NCBI RefSeq assembly: GCF_000218685.1
Contig: NW_006763299.1
Location: forward strand, 678,061 to 742,060
Length of the DNA: 64,000 bases
From: Serpula lacrymans var. lacrymans S7.9
Taxonomy: Eukaryota; Basidiomycota; Agaricomycetes; Boletales; Serpulaceae
Direction of reading: 5' to 3'
The translations under genes were made by a program, and so were the position numbers. The notes beneath the pieces are model-generated. The model was not told where the DNA came from. It saw nothing but the letters and a program-made list of their open reading frames with translations, and did not search any database. Positions 24,906 to 37,600 of this stretch are shown one piece after another (positions within the stretch are counted from its first letter, which is position 1; every line of letters begins with the position of its first letter).

Positions 24906-27204
24906 ATGTCCACTCCTGAAGCGCCTCACATGCAAGCTGGATGCCTGGGCGGCATCTTCAAGACCAGATTCCGGCGTTCATCTAACCTGAAGGGACACAA
25001 CACGCCTCTCGTAACATCCGACAACCCCGCTCCCAGTGCTTTGCGGCGGGATGAGCTTGCTCACAGATCGTCTGCGTCTCCTGGACCGTCTGGGGTGTCG
25101 GGGGAACACGTGAGTTACAGTCGTCGCTTGTCTCCATCTGTGGCTCTGATCCCAAGGTCTATCCATCAGAAGCCAAACATCTACTATGGTACATGTTGCG
25201 ATTTCTCGGGAAAAGATTATACAACAAACTGGCCGATTTGGGAGGACCCCCCTCCCTACTCAAACACAGGTTCATCAGGTATATTCAGGGCAGAGGTCAT
25301 GCGCACTATCGAATATGTTCTCGACCAGCTGGATCCTACACTGCGCAAATTGAGTCTTCAAATCCACGGTTAAATTTTTCGACTCCCTAATCACCTTCGA
25401 TACTGACATTCTATGTTGTAGATAATCCTGAAATCATGTTTCAGGAAAAGTTCGTACTGCATGTACCTTTACTAAAATCTCGCTTCTTACACTCATCGTA
25501 TTAGATTCGCCCATGACACCTTGTCACAGTTCATGGAAAGCCATGGCTTCTCAGTGACTAGACACTACTTAGGGATGGATACAGCCTGGCGTGCGGAGTT
25601 TGCTCATGGTAAGGGGGGGAGGGTCTTAGGAGTCAATTCAGAAATGGACGCATTGCCTATGATCGGACATGCCTGTGGACACAACCTCATTGCCATCAGC
25701 GGAGTGGGAGTGGCTATCGCTGTTAAGGCAGCCCTGGAAACTCACAACGTTCCCGGAAAAGTAGTTCTTTTAGGAACTCCTGGTACGTTTCCTATGGACA
25801 TAAGTGTTACATCTTACTTATTACCCCCACCCGAAGCCGAGGAAGGCGGAGGGGGCAAAGTGATACTCCTGGAGCGTGGCGGCTATACGGATATGGATGT
25901 TTGCGTTATGTCAGTACATATATATTTTGCCAAGTTCAAGGTGCTGAACAACGCTGGTGTCATGTCATAGGTGTCATCCCGCCCCTGGAATTGCCCATTC
26001 AGCTGGTATATCGACTTCTCTGGCCATGCAGGCTATGGAAGTGGAGTTTTTTGGCCAGTCGTAAGTTTCAAAAACGTGAAATATGATGAAAAGCTCATGT
26101 TAGTCTAGTGCACATGCTGCAGCTGCTCCATGGGAAGGGACAAACGCTTTAGATGCGGCATTTCTCGCCTACTCTAGCATCGCAGTTCTACGACAGCAGA
26201 TCAAACCAGACCACCGTGTACATGGTGTAATAAAGGGCCATAACGGTGCTGCGAATGGCAAGTCTTCGATTTTCTCTTCAGTCATAGCGGACATGTCAAA
26301 TTAAACTCGACGGTGTAATTACTGACAGTGATACCTGACTACGCCAAGATGCGGTGGTACGTCCGCGCTCCCACCCGGGAGCAATTATTTTCTTTGCGTG
26401 ATCGAGTACAGGCTTGCTTTAAGTGAGCTCCTCATGATTATGTTTGCGCATCACTGGCAACTTATCCTTCACCCTGGTTAATAGGGCCGCCGCAATGGCC
26501 ACATCGTGCCGAGCGAACATTGAATTTGGCCTACCCTATCTTGAATTGCGCCAGAATAGTGTTCTAGGTAAGTGTGTTCATATGAGTAAATACTTTGATC
26601 GTTCTAATGGCATCGCATAGGGGCTGAGTTTATTCGTACTGCAAACAATCACTGTGGTATCGTTTCCGAAGTTTGGGAATTTGCTTCGGCAGCGTCTACA
26701 GATTTTGTTAGTGTATACCTACATTATCTGTACAATGTTATACTGATCGATGTGGGGGTTTTCCACCTTAGGGAAACGTTACTTATGGTAAGTGTATCGC
26801 CTCGCATCGGTATGTTTTCTGCCGTATGGAGACCTGATAATATGTTATTCCAGAGCTTCCTTCGATCCATCCAATCTTTGGTGAGCCATACTTGGCGAAT
26901 TTTCTCTTTTAGTGTTAACCTTTTTTAATCCTTCTCCGCGCACGTAGCAATTCCTACCCAGCCCCATGGAGGCAACCATTCTCCGGCTTTTGCAGAATCT
27001 GCGCGAAGCACGGAGGCACACAAAGCATGTATGGCCATTTCAAAAGGGTTGGCGCTCACAGGATTCCGTGTGATCAATGATGATGATTTTTTCAGAAAGG
27101 TAAGTTATTATCGGAGCTCAGGAACGCATATATGGTTGATCGCGATAACCCCTTGGTAGGTAAGGGATGCCTTTGAACTATCGAAGACGGACAAAACGCA
27201 TTAG
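24906..27204 (+). CDS. M20-family amidohydrolase (PM20D2-like)
   Basis: Thirteen exons (24906-25368, 25422-25449, 25505-25782, 25837-25909, 25971-26060, 26109-26257, 26329-26422, 26485-26567, 26621-26706, 26772-26787, 26854-26880, 26948-27099, 27160-27204) give 527 residues. The first about 130 residues are disordered; the catalytic core follows. Metal-site motifs are present: GHACGHNL, the AEEGGGGK acid pair, [18 protein letters not shown] in the dimer/lid domain, and a C-terminal [10 protein letters not shown] region. [15 protein letters not shown] is typical of the fungal peptidase M20 domain-containing 2 proteins, which hydrolyse amide bonds of small amino-acid conjugates. One exon is 16 nt and one intron (26258-26328) uses a GC donor. 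No signal peptide is seen, so it is probably cytosolic. The exact substrate is unknown. Confidence 0.88.
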
Positions 27205-27494
27205 AATAGCCTGTACCTAACTTTGATGTCAATGTATAGATAGTACTGCGTTCATTCACCACAGATCTTGTATCAATCACTTTCTGGCCTTGTTACGGCT
27301 GGTTATGCTATACAGCTGTAACACTTGCACAATAAATCATACATAAAATGTAATTCTGGAAAACGCATTGGTGGGGCTTAAAATTTCAGTCACTGAACAG
27401 TAAAGCCCACGTATCAATAACTCGTAATCTATTATCCAATGCAGAATCCTACTGCTATACGTATGCAATGTGTGAAATAGGCGTGTGACCATAC

Positions 27495-29744
27495 TCATGG
27501 ACCAGAGGGTTCAGCAGGTCTTGTGGCCTTCTCAGCATGCTCCACATCCTTGGGAGATGTCTTGCCGTCCTTCCTCGTTTTAGCAGCAGCTGTACGTAAC
27601 TGCTGGTGCTTGGATTTACCCGCAGCAGCTTCTGCTACCATCCTACGGCTCATTGCGTTGAATACCACGCGGAATTTGAAAACCTAGAAAAGGATACTTA
27701 CCTCTCTAGTTCGCGACGTTCTTCATCAGACTCATCAGGAACTGTCGATTTGAAGATTGCACCCGTGATAAGTAAACCCTATTAAAATATATAGCTTAGA
27801 GGGTGCATGGAAAAAGGACACATAAAACGGACCTTAGCTCGGTTATATAGCACTAAATCAGACGCCTTCTTGTCTTTCAGAACGTTATCGACGACCTAGT
27901 CTCGACCAGTCCAACACCATGTTTGTTGAAAAATAATAAATGGACGCACCTCACGCAGGACCTGAACAACCTCAAACCGGGTTCCTCTCCAAGACGCTAG
28001 CATAATCTTTACATGCATAAACAAGGATACGGAGCCTAACCAAAAGTTCAACTCACTTTGCCAGTAACATCTTGCTCCAGTGCCCTCATTTCGTCCTCCC
28101 CCAACTCACCTTTGGCTTGAAGTTTCTCCATTTCTTGCATTAAGGATTGCACGCTTAGACTGAGATGAATCGAACATGAGGTAAGATTAGCATGTGCTTG
28201 AAAGTTCCACTTACGCGCTTCCAATGACTCCCCAAGCATCTTTGGCAACTGAACCCTTCTCTTTCAGCCGTGACCAAAAGCCAGCACTGTCCGCAAAGAA
28301 ATTGCCTTAGCATTTATAAAGATAAGATATGGAAAAGAAAACCAACAGGCCAAGGAACTTTTTCGATTTGAGAAATGATGAAGCTTTCATCATATAAACA
28401 GTACCTATGGTATGTAGAAGCTGGTGCACAACCTATTAGTCGGGAAGGTATAGCAGTAGCTAGTTGTCAGCACTCACCTCAACACCAAAACTTTCCAGCT
28501 TCAAGTCGTCAGCCTCTCTTTTCATTTTCGCCTGGAATGCCAATGTCTCTGGATCATCCTTTTCTCCTGGATGCTTAGCTTCTACAAATGGTCTTAGTCG
28601 ATCGAGGAGTTTAACGGTAAGAGTGCTGATCCGTTCTTCCATTGCCCGACGTCTCTCTTTTTCTAGATCTTCAAGCTGCTTTCTCTGTTCAGGCGTCAAT
28701 TTATGCTTTTTCTTTGGTGGTGACTGTTCTTTGGAAGGTGACATGCTCGCAGCTTCCTTGCCGCTGGCGGTGCTCGGAGAGGGTGATGACAACTGAGATG
28801 TTCGTTTCGAAGCCTCATCAACAGGAGTGAGGGCGGGTGGTGTGGTGTTCAGCTGAGAGGGGGGGCGAGCGGAGGTGGAGTGGTCGGGTGTATGTGGCAA
28901 CTGTGGGACTGGTGTTTCATGGGTGACCATGGGCGACGAAGGACCCGCTGAAGGCGAACCACCATTAAGTTCTCTTTCTATATCTGCTTTCTCTTCCTCG
29001 CTCATCATTGTCGTGGCGACTGAAGTCATCTCTTTCATAAGAGAAATTTCACCAATCTGTTGCGTTGTGTGCATTGAGTTAGGTTAGAGTGGGTCAAACA
29101 GTTTAACAAAGCGCGCAGAGTCTAGGGACGTGAACACACTCACATATTCCATGAATCTTTCACCACCGAAAACGTTGGCAAAGAATCCTGCTGCATCCTC
29201 CATATTGACATTGCCTTCTTTGTCCGCCTAAGAGCCGTCCAGCGCGTCGTCGTCAAGGCACAAGCAAACGTAACAGAATAGAGCACACACGCACCATAGA
29301 TCTACCATTTTTGTCATAGACAGCCCTCAAATTCTTGAAGCAGGAAAATTAGCCAGGGTGGCGGTAGGTGGTGATGATGTGCTTACGGGGTCTGACAAGA
29401 CTTGGTATGCTTTACTACGTTGTATGGTCAAACCAAGCCATATAGCAGTATCAATGCAGTGAAACAACCTACCTTATTTCTTTAAACTTCTCTTCAGCAT
29501 CGGGCGACGGATTCTTATCGGGATGGTACTGATTGTAAATGCAACGTGAGTAGTGCCGGCTTGCAAAGTATAAGGAACAGTACCTTCATGGCTTGCTTCC
29601 TGTACGCCTTCTTGAGATCTGTGTCACTAACGTCCACGGAAACGTTCAACTAATGTATAATCCCAGACGGCAAGTAAGGACTGCGTTCTCGATGAAAGAT
29701 GAGCTACACACCAAGTCATAGTACTCAGTCTCCACAGGAGCCAT
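27495..29744 (-). CDS. DnaJ/Hsp40 protein with DnaJ-X domain (Caj1/Djp1 type)
   Basis: Several short exons, beginning 29744-29712 and 29649-29584. The J domain starts at residue 5 (TEYYDLLNVSVDVSDTDLKK) and keeps the HPD tripeptide, split from the preceding lysine by an intron; it continues KNPSPDAEEKFKEIS and AYQVLSDPNLRAVYD. There is no Gly/Phe region or zinc-finger domain, so it is a class C J protein. The DnaJ-X region begins with FGGERFMEYIGEISLMKEM, is interrupted by a Ser/Pro/Thr-rich linker, and resumes in a long charged helical part (KKKHKLTPEQRKQLEDLEKE). In yeast this architecture is found in Caj1 and Djp1, Hsp70 co-chaperones, Djp1 working in peroxisomal protein import. The C-terminus is Lys/Ala-rich. 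The gene is convergent with the M20 gene, about 290 bp apart. Confidence 0.9.
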
Positions 29745-30271
29745 TATGCTGTATGGAGTGGGCTGAAATGTGTAAATGTGTTATGTAGAAGTGCAAAAAG
29801 AGAAGTAAGAAAAAAAAGAGGTGTAGTCCAGTCACGGCACAGCTGAACAACTGAAAGATGATCAAGAAGCTGGTTTGTCTTAGCCGGCGCGAAGATGGGT
29901 CATATTTGTAAGCGGCTGCGGTCCCAGCGTATCTATCCGGCCACATTACTGAACAGGAATCTCGTCAAAACACACTTGTCACATAGCTATCTCACTATCT
30001 GATAATGCTAATGGCTTTAGGGCATGGTCAAGGGGCACGTCAACGGACAATACTCTTCCAATAAATGGTAAAAAAACATTCGGGCTATGTAGAAAAATGG
30101 GCTACAGTGTTAACATACGAAATAATGTGAATACGATCTTCTAAGACTCGCGCATTTTCCCCCAGTAAGAAAGTGACCTTGTCCAAGTGTCGCTAATGCA
30201 GTGAAAATAAAAATAAGGGGTCATCCAGAATAGTAATATACGACGTCTAGTCGTGTGTATAAATAAACAAT
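29745..30271. other. Intergenic (DnaJ upstream region)
   Basis: 527 bp between two minus-strand genes. It should include the DnaJ promoter and the 3' end of the neighbouring hypothetical gene. No RNA gene or repeat is visible. Confidence 0.4.
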
Positions 30272-31093
30272 TCATGCGTGAGGCAGTGATGCATCAAGGT
30301 CGAGCACGCTCGTCGAGAACCGCACTGCCTTCTTCGGCGTCAGTGGTCGAACCCCCTCGCTCACAGAAGACGCCGGGGAGGCGACGGAAGACGAGGATCG
30401 TAGGCTGGGAAGAAATCTGGACATGCGAACCCTGAATGAGAGCACTGAACGTGCCGACTCCGGAGTCGCAGGACCAATTGAAGCTACCGTGGAGGTCGAG
30501 AGGGAGGCAGCAGGGAGGCCCGGCGAAGTAGCTGGTGCGTGAAGGGATACGTCAGTACCGACTTTTTTCAGCGAGGATCGTGGAGGTGGTGGGGGAAGAC
30601 TTCGCCGTGGAGACGGTGGGCATGATGAATCATAACGTCTACTCGTAGGTACATGGGGGATGTAATTCGTGGATTTATGGTGGTTGGTGGGTAAACTCGG
30701 AACTGAGTACCGTTGATGCGGCCCCGCAGATTGTCTGAGGTGAGGCGTGCGAGATATGTGCAACCCCATAGCTATTTGCTCAATGGTAGGACGGGTAGCA
30801 TATACATCGGTGTGATGCGAGCGAGATTGGTAGTAGGGGTTACGCTCTTCAGGGGTAGAATACATGCCGCTACGCTAATGACCATCCAGACATAAATTAA
30901 AACAGTTAGTATCGAAAAAAGGTTGATGGAAACTCACTGAAACATCTCCTTGTCGTTTCCTTGGGGAGTTAGAGGAACTGAATGACTTGCGCATGGAAGA
31001 CAGAATTCTCGATGCGGGTCCTGGTGTTCTCGGAGAGGTTTGGTTTGGAGGGTTGGATGAGGAGGAGGATGGTAAAGGGGGTGCTGTGTTCAT
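30272..31093 (-). CDS. Hypothetical Ser/Pro-rich protein
   Basis: Two exons (31093-30938 and 30874-30272) join in phase and give 252 residues. It has no recognised domain. The N-terminus reads MNTAPPLPSSSSSNPP and is low-complexity; the middle is Pro/Ser/His-rich with a short PRRSLPPPPPRSSLKK block. Near the C-terminus is TPKKAVRFSTS, which fits the KxVxF pattern used by protein phosphatase 1 docking sites (a pattern match only). There is no signal peptide or membrane span. It is probably a disordered regulatory or scaffold protein, perhaps lineage-specific. The start is the first ATG in frame with this exon; splicing is supported by the GTGAGT donor and TAG acceptor. Confidence 0.6.
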
Positions 31094-31574
31094 GGCTTGG
31101 AATGTGGAGTGGAGTGAAGATGGGTTGCGTCTCAGACTTGTAGGTGTTCGGTCGGTATCGCGTGCTGCGAGATAGAAGCAAGTAAATGTCAAAAGGCGTT
31201 GATGTTGTACAGTTTTGTTATCGCCGGTTGACATCCACGGTGAACTGGTAGACGCCAGCGCTGGGCAGCACGATGAGGACGGTAATCGTAAAGGGCAGGC
31301 CCAAACGTGGAATCCAGCGTGGATGACGAGCAAACCCCACAAAATCGTTTTTGGGAAAATAACCCAAACATGGGTCAGCCGGCAAATCCCGCAAGTACGT
31401 GGCTGTGCATCGTGGTACTCTCCGTGACATACTTGTCTCGTCTGACTTTGACTGGTAGTAGTACTTTGTACCGTTGCTCGACTAACGATCATTTAACACG
31501 TTTGACAAGCATTGTGGACATGCATCATTGGCACATTATGAAACGCCTGAGTCAAACTACACTACATCATGTTT
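31094..31574. other. Intergenic between two minus-strand genes
   Basis: 481 bp between the carnitine acetyltransferase stop and the next gene's start. Short minus-strand frames exist (about 31,189-31,430), including one with a hydrophobic patch, but none has a recognisable family or a splice link. Confidence 0.35.
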
Positions 31575-34037
31575 TCATAGCCTGGCTTTACGCAGAGACG
31601 TGTGCAGCTCATATATATCATCTGCCGCCCGAGCAATCTCCTTGAGAAACTCCGCGTTCGGCGACTCCTTCCTAGATGTCAGGGTAAACTGCAAACGGTC
31701 TAAGATATTCATTACTTAGTGACAAATAGGATTTTTGCGACGATAATTAATCACTCACCATCGTATCCAGTCATGTACGCCACTCCAAAACCATCAGGGA
31801 CAACCTGTCACAGTAACCATCAGCACTGCTCAGTGAATGCAATGGATGTGTGTTACCTCGCCCCACCCATATACCGGGAAGTGCTTTGAGAAGATGGCAG
31901 AAGTACTGAGTACCCAGTTACTTGACCTTGCAACTAGAGGGTCAGTGAAAACGGACGGGAGTGGCTCGCCATCCCGTAACACTTTCTTGAGACCTTCGTA
32001 ATGACTATAAGGTACAGAAGTTAAGTTCATCGCGTCAAGAACGGACCTGTCAAATGTCTGTCGACTCCTTCTGCATTTCCAGCTCCTTTCGCCAATTGAA
32101 TGTGCTTCTTGGTCGCCTCGTCAAATAGCTTCTTCTTCTCTTGAATATCGACAGCTGCGTCGTCCATGCTCTTTTCCCACGCATCCGACTGAGAAGTGAC
32201 GACCCTGATTGCCTCCGTGCGTCCTTTGTAGAACTTGCGCGTTGTCGCTGCTTCGTAAGTTCCGCCGGACCTACGATCACCAACCAGGCGACGATAAGCA
32301 AGCTGCACGATCATTTGCGTCCATGAGTCGGGAGAAACGCCGAATTGTTTGATCGCCGCTTTACCATATTTCGTGAGGTGGTATGACAGGACTTGGGATT
32401 CGATGAGTTCTCGAGCGGCTACGTCTGCTTCAGATACGGCCTTTTCGGTAGCAGGAGAGATGACCCAGTCTAGGGGTATGGGAGGAGCCAAAGAGCTGGT
32501 AGAAGGTGTACCTAGGTCAGATGATGGATTGTGTAGATAGTCTAACACGTCATCACATAATCTGACTGTGGGGGTGCCATCCATAACTGAGTGTTCACCC
32601 ATTATGCCTGCTTCCGCATTATCGAAGACGATGAATTGGACAGGTTTATCGACCCAACGATTCCGTAAGCCAACCGGGATGCCGTTTTGGAGAGCGCCAT
32701 GCCACAGCGAGCGGCTAAAATCTACGGGACCAGAAGGTTGATCACCATCTAAACTGATGATGAAAGCAGATGAATGGATTGCGGTGGTAATGGATTCGTT
32801 TTGAGGATTAGAGACCAGCTCGGCATAATCCTGCATTACAAGCATTGAGATTTCTCCACTTTTAACTCGAAGTTTTGCGTGCAAACCTTGGCCCAGATAT
32901 CTCGATTAGAAGCAGTTAGAATACCAATTCCAGGGTATTCGTGAGCGGTGTTGTCATAGATATGTTGAATCTGTCTATGACCTTGACTGTGAATATTGAC
33001 CGGATGATGTTACCAGAAAATATACCTCTCTAATTCATCAACGCTTAACAAGCGTCCGTCTACGATGGTATCTAATTTCCAAAAACGATTCTTCCGTATA
33101 ACGATGATATGGCCTATACTACCGTGGGTGCCGTCAGCGTAAGAAATGCTCCAATCTAAACCCTGAGGCCCAGGGACTCGACAGCAATCAAACATCCACC
33201 TTGTGAGCAAACAATGAGCGGACGAAAAGCATCATTGCGTAGGCATTTACCGGAATGTATCCATGCAAAGTGGGCCTTCCTTTGTAGCATCTGGCTTTAT
33301 CGATCCTCCTTGAACCTGCTGCCTAAATATCATGGCCCCACGAGCCAAAGCAGCTGCACGGGCGGCGGGTGTTTGTTTCAGATGTGATGGATGGGGATCA
33401 AATCCATCTGTAACGAAGTAAAGGTAAAGTTGAGTATAATGTTATCAAGTCTAATTTGAAGAGACTTCACAGTAGTAAGAGACATTTACCACCACCTATG
33501 CAGAATTTAGTACTCTAACGAGTTAGCTCTCTTTTGTGCGCTCACCGAGTCTCTGTATGCGAGATAGCCCATGTCATCCCACCAGTTCTCTAGCCAGTGC
33601 TCCGAGCCCTGAGCGTGGTTGAGTAACCTCTCCTGTAGTTCTTTGCCTTTTCCCTGAGCAAAAGCGTGTATCTTCTCCTCCGCAGCAGCATATTCGTGTT
33701 GATTCAAGGCAAGTGGGCGTATCGATTCCTTGAGGCGTTCTATAGTTGCGTCGAGATGAGGTACAGGTAGCCTGGGCAAGTTCTTCTGCGCGGCAAAGGT
33801 GATTGTGCCCGAGGGAGGCTCTGGAGCAGCGGCTTTCCAGTTCTGTGGTCTTGTTGAGAGAACAGCCATTGATCGAGGGGAGCAGGATGACCAGTTGAAG
33901 GCAAGAGGTGGTCTCCGATATAGGCGAGAGAGCATGTTGTGTGCAAAGAAAGACGAGAGTGCCGATCGCAACTTTCCTCGTTTAGCAGAATCATATGCAT
34001 ATGGGCCGGACTGCGGCCGTAACAGCCGGCTCGGCAT
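31575..34037 (-). CDS. CAT2: Carnitine O-acetyltransferase, mitochondrial/peroxisomal
   Basis: Nine exons (34037-33546, 33495-33471, 33407-33251, 33199-33026, 32974-32887, 32830-32047, 31993-31857, 31804-31759, 31699-31575) give 675 residues. It moves acetyl groups between CoA and carnitine, so acetyl units can cross organelle membranes. The choline/carnitine acyltransferase domain starts near residue 85 (LPRLPVPHLDATIERLKES). The catalytic histidine lies in AGIMGEHSVMDGTP. Other family blocks are WWDDMGYLAYRDS, VVVNVSYYYGFDPHP, and VYGWGE with VVPDGFGVAYMTGYDD. The first about 60 residues are basic and Ser-rich with no acidic cluster (a probable mitochondrial presequence) and hold three in-frame methionines (residues 1, 35, 57). 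The protein ends in ARL, which fits a PTS1 peroxisomal signal. The gene is divergent from the RhoGEF gene. Confidence 0.93.
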
Positions 34038-34621
34038 GATTACGTGATACCGGGACGCCGATGGTCATGAAGACGGGTGTCATCGATGTGCATGATCTTT
34101 GTCGACGTGTCTCAGCACGACTGCTGGCATCACTGCTAGAACACGCGATGGTGTATCCGACGTTGGAATCTGAGTCTATGCTACTGTTTCTCGATAATGC
34201 GCTTCAAAATGTCGCCTGTGTCTGACAAATTTGAGAGGGTGTAGAGCCATATTCGTCGTGGATGGAGTGGGTGGATGGATGGGTGCAATCGATGGAATGA
34301 CGATGCGAACAAAAGCCGAATTTACAATAATTTTTGTAGATAGAATGAGACACTGGACAGAGATTATCTCGAACGAGCTGTGAGCTACATCGACAGGCGC
34401 ACGACACGAACGCCTACTGTGACGTGAAAGAGCATTGAGTTGCAGAGGACGTCGAGGGCAACGACGACGGCAAGGAAGAGCAGGCGTGACAGGAGGGAGA
34501 AACGGCGAACGCGGGTGTGACCACGCTGTAGCTGAGCGTCTCTTTCGGTCGTCCGTCTTTCTTCGCGGCTTTTCCAGTGTCCCCAATCTCTCTTTTATTT
34601 CCTCAGTGTTTGCCTTGTCTC
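34038..34621. promoter_or_regulatory. Divergent promoter region, CAT2 / RhoGEF
   Basis: 584 bp separate the two divergent starts, so both promoters must lie here. I could not assign a TATA box or a specific factor site with confidence. Confidence 0.4.
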
Positions 34622-37600
34622 ATGGACAGGCCACTGGGCCCTCGCCAACCCGACAAACGCAATGAGGCGTACGAAACCATCTTTGGTCGTCCCAGCGCTA
34701 CCCATCACCAGCTAAATTCTCATCCAAATTATGCACAATCCGTGCATGCAGTTCCTTACCACCAGCCCCAGAATGGTGCTCACTATCCTGTACAATATCC
34801 CCAGTACAACGCTCCTTTTGACAGGCGTACATCCCATCCTTCCTCGTATGCGTCCCCCGTACAAAATATTGCCTATTCGCAGCACCAATCGCCCTACAGG
34901 CAGTCCTACTATCCTCCCCCCTCCCAGCCCCCCTTTCCTCTCCATCCACACCCTTCCCAGCAACGTCCAAACACGCTTGCTCCTCCAACAACACATGGCC
35001 GTGCTCGCTCTGTCGTCACTTCCCCGCATACAGCAGGCATCATTGCTCCCAAACCCGAAGAACCCCCGGATGCAAGCCTCGAAGCCCTGACACGAGCTGG
35101 CCTCACACCGGCTCAGGCTTATCAAGCTCAGGTTTACCTCAACGCTCCTCCCGGCCAGCAGGCGGAGTGGGCCAGGCCTCCGCAGATCCCACAACCCATC
35201 GCCCAGAACGGAGGACCGTCGAGAACATCAGTCGAAATTCCAACGCTTGGTGTCCATCTTGAGCCCGATAACGGCCGATTAAACATCGATTTCAGCTCTG
35301 CCAGTAGCGATCATGGTACCGATGAGAGTCTCAGTGAGCTCCCTTGGGCTCGGACGTCTGACCTTACACGTGGGTTTTTCATGTCCTATATCCGGTGAAT
35401 GCCTGCACGACCGTGCTAATTTTGATCTTCTCTTCCCGCAACATGCAAATAGCGATGGCTCCCGCCCAACAGTATTCACAACAGCATCGACATCCAAGCC
35501 CTCTCTCTGTTTCTTCTGACCAGAGTTACGGCCTGGCTTCCTTATCGTCTCGCCCTTATCCACTCCAGCTTGATACTGGCGTCATGTCCACGCGAACTTC
35601 CCTAATGAGCACATCTCCTTCATCTACCCTAGCTGAACAGCCATTGGCCTCCTCCACTCGCCGCTCATCCGAGTCCTCGAGGACAATGCCTGCTGGCATC
35701 GCATACCGCCGGGAACGAGCCACCGGCGACCGTTCCATGTCCATGTCAGCCGCCTCTTCCTCTATGCGAACAATACTTGACACTCGCTCTCGTCCTCCCA
35801 TACCCTCAATGGGTGAGGGAAGAAACTCACCCACGTCCGTTCGTGTCGTAGTCACACGCAAAACACCCATCGTCTATCCTGCTCTGCTCTCCCGCGTTGC
35901 TGAAGTCTTCCGCGAACGCATAAACATAGCTGATAGAGTCAAAGATGGCCTCACATACAAAGACGCTTTTGATGGTCGCGAGGCTGTTGATAAGATAGCA
36001 TATATCATCAAAACCACGGACCGTAACCTCGCTTTACTCCTCGGTCGTGCTTTGGATGCCCAAAAGTTCTTCCACGATGTCACCTACGATCACCGATTGA
36101 GGGACAGTGCAGGCGAGTTGTATCAATTCCGCACCAAGCTTAGCCCGTTTGTCAGTGGGGAGCTGGCCGCGCTGGAACAGCAAGCAGGGGAGATCGAGAG
36201 AGATGATGCAGAACCCAAGTCGCCTAGTCGCCCTGGTTTAAAGCAGGATGACTCCATAGGAGCATCCTTGCTCTCCGAGGGCGGCCTAGGTCAGTCAGGC
36301 AATGGTTCCAATGACTCGCATACGGATGTACAATATAAAGACGCATCATCGCCATCTACTCCTGCACAAACACGACAGCGACAGGGCTCAGAATCTCTCG
36401 ACGAGATTCCCTTGCCCTCTGGCGTTTTCACACTCTTGACCGACTGCTACTCTCCGACCTGTACCAGAGATCAGCTATGCTACAGTATAGCTTGTCCACG
36501 AAGGCTGGAGCAGCAGGCTCGTCTCAACATGAAGCCTCAACCTGGACTAAAGAAACAGATAAGCCGAGAGAGTCTGGGTGACTTCGTTGTAAGTATTGTA
36601 AAAAGTCTCGATTTTCACCAAAGTGACCTCGATTTATGTCTTAGGAACCGGGTACACTCTGGATTCACTCGGTGCCCCAAGAAGTTGTGAACAGTGTGTC
36701 AGACATTGAGAAGAGGCGTCAGGAGGCAATCAACGAAGTCATCTACACCGAACGTGACTTTGTACGTGACATGGAGTATCTTCGTGATGTACGTCTTTCT
36801 ATGCAGCAAATTGTCGCATAACCCACTAAACGGAATGTTTAGGCATGGGTCAATGGCTTAAAAGACAACGATATCATTTCACAAGATAGGCGCACAGACT
36901 TTTTACAACAAGTTTTTTGGAACGTGCATGAGATCATCGCTGTCAACACACGCCTTCGTGATGCTCTTAATAAACGACAAAAATCTTATGCTGTCGTCGA
37001 ACGCATAGGAGATATTCTGTTGGATGCGGTGCCACACTTTGCACCCTTTGTGTCTTATGGTGCCCACCAGCTGTACGGAAAGTATGAATTCGAGAAAGAG
37101 AAAAGTTCAAATCCTGCTTTTGCGCAGTTTGTCGAGGTATGGTGCAGTGCAAATACTGATTTATTCATGTTAACCCTAACATTGGTATGTTCCCAGACTA
37201 CTGAAAGGCTGCCCGAGTCCCGTAAACTCGAGCTTAATGGTTACTTGACCAAGCCCACTACACGTCTTGCTCGATATCCTCTATTGCTGGAGGCAGTACT
37301 CAAGCACACGCCTGATGACAATCCTGATAAACAGGTGCTTCCACAAGTCGTGGCCATAGTTCGGGAATTCCTCGGCAAGGTCAATGTTGAGACCGGGAAG
37401 ACCGAAAATCGCTTCAATCTTTTACAACTAGACCAGCAATTGATCTACAGACAAGGAGAGCAAGTGGTAAGTTTATCAGTCAATAGCGCCAATATTCAGT
37501 GTTTATGTTTATGTAGGATCTACGTTTGCAAGAAGAAGGAAGGGAGTTGGTCTATAAAGGTGCACTCAACAAGCGTGGTGGTGGCCAAGGTGACAGTGGA

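Noticed and set aside
31189..31492. Minus-strand frames with a hydrophobic patch upstream of the 30.3-kb gene
   Set aside because: No recognisable family and no splice link; interval is explained as intergenic/untranslated.
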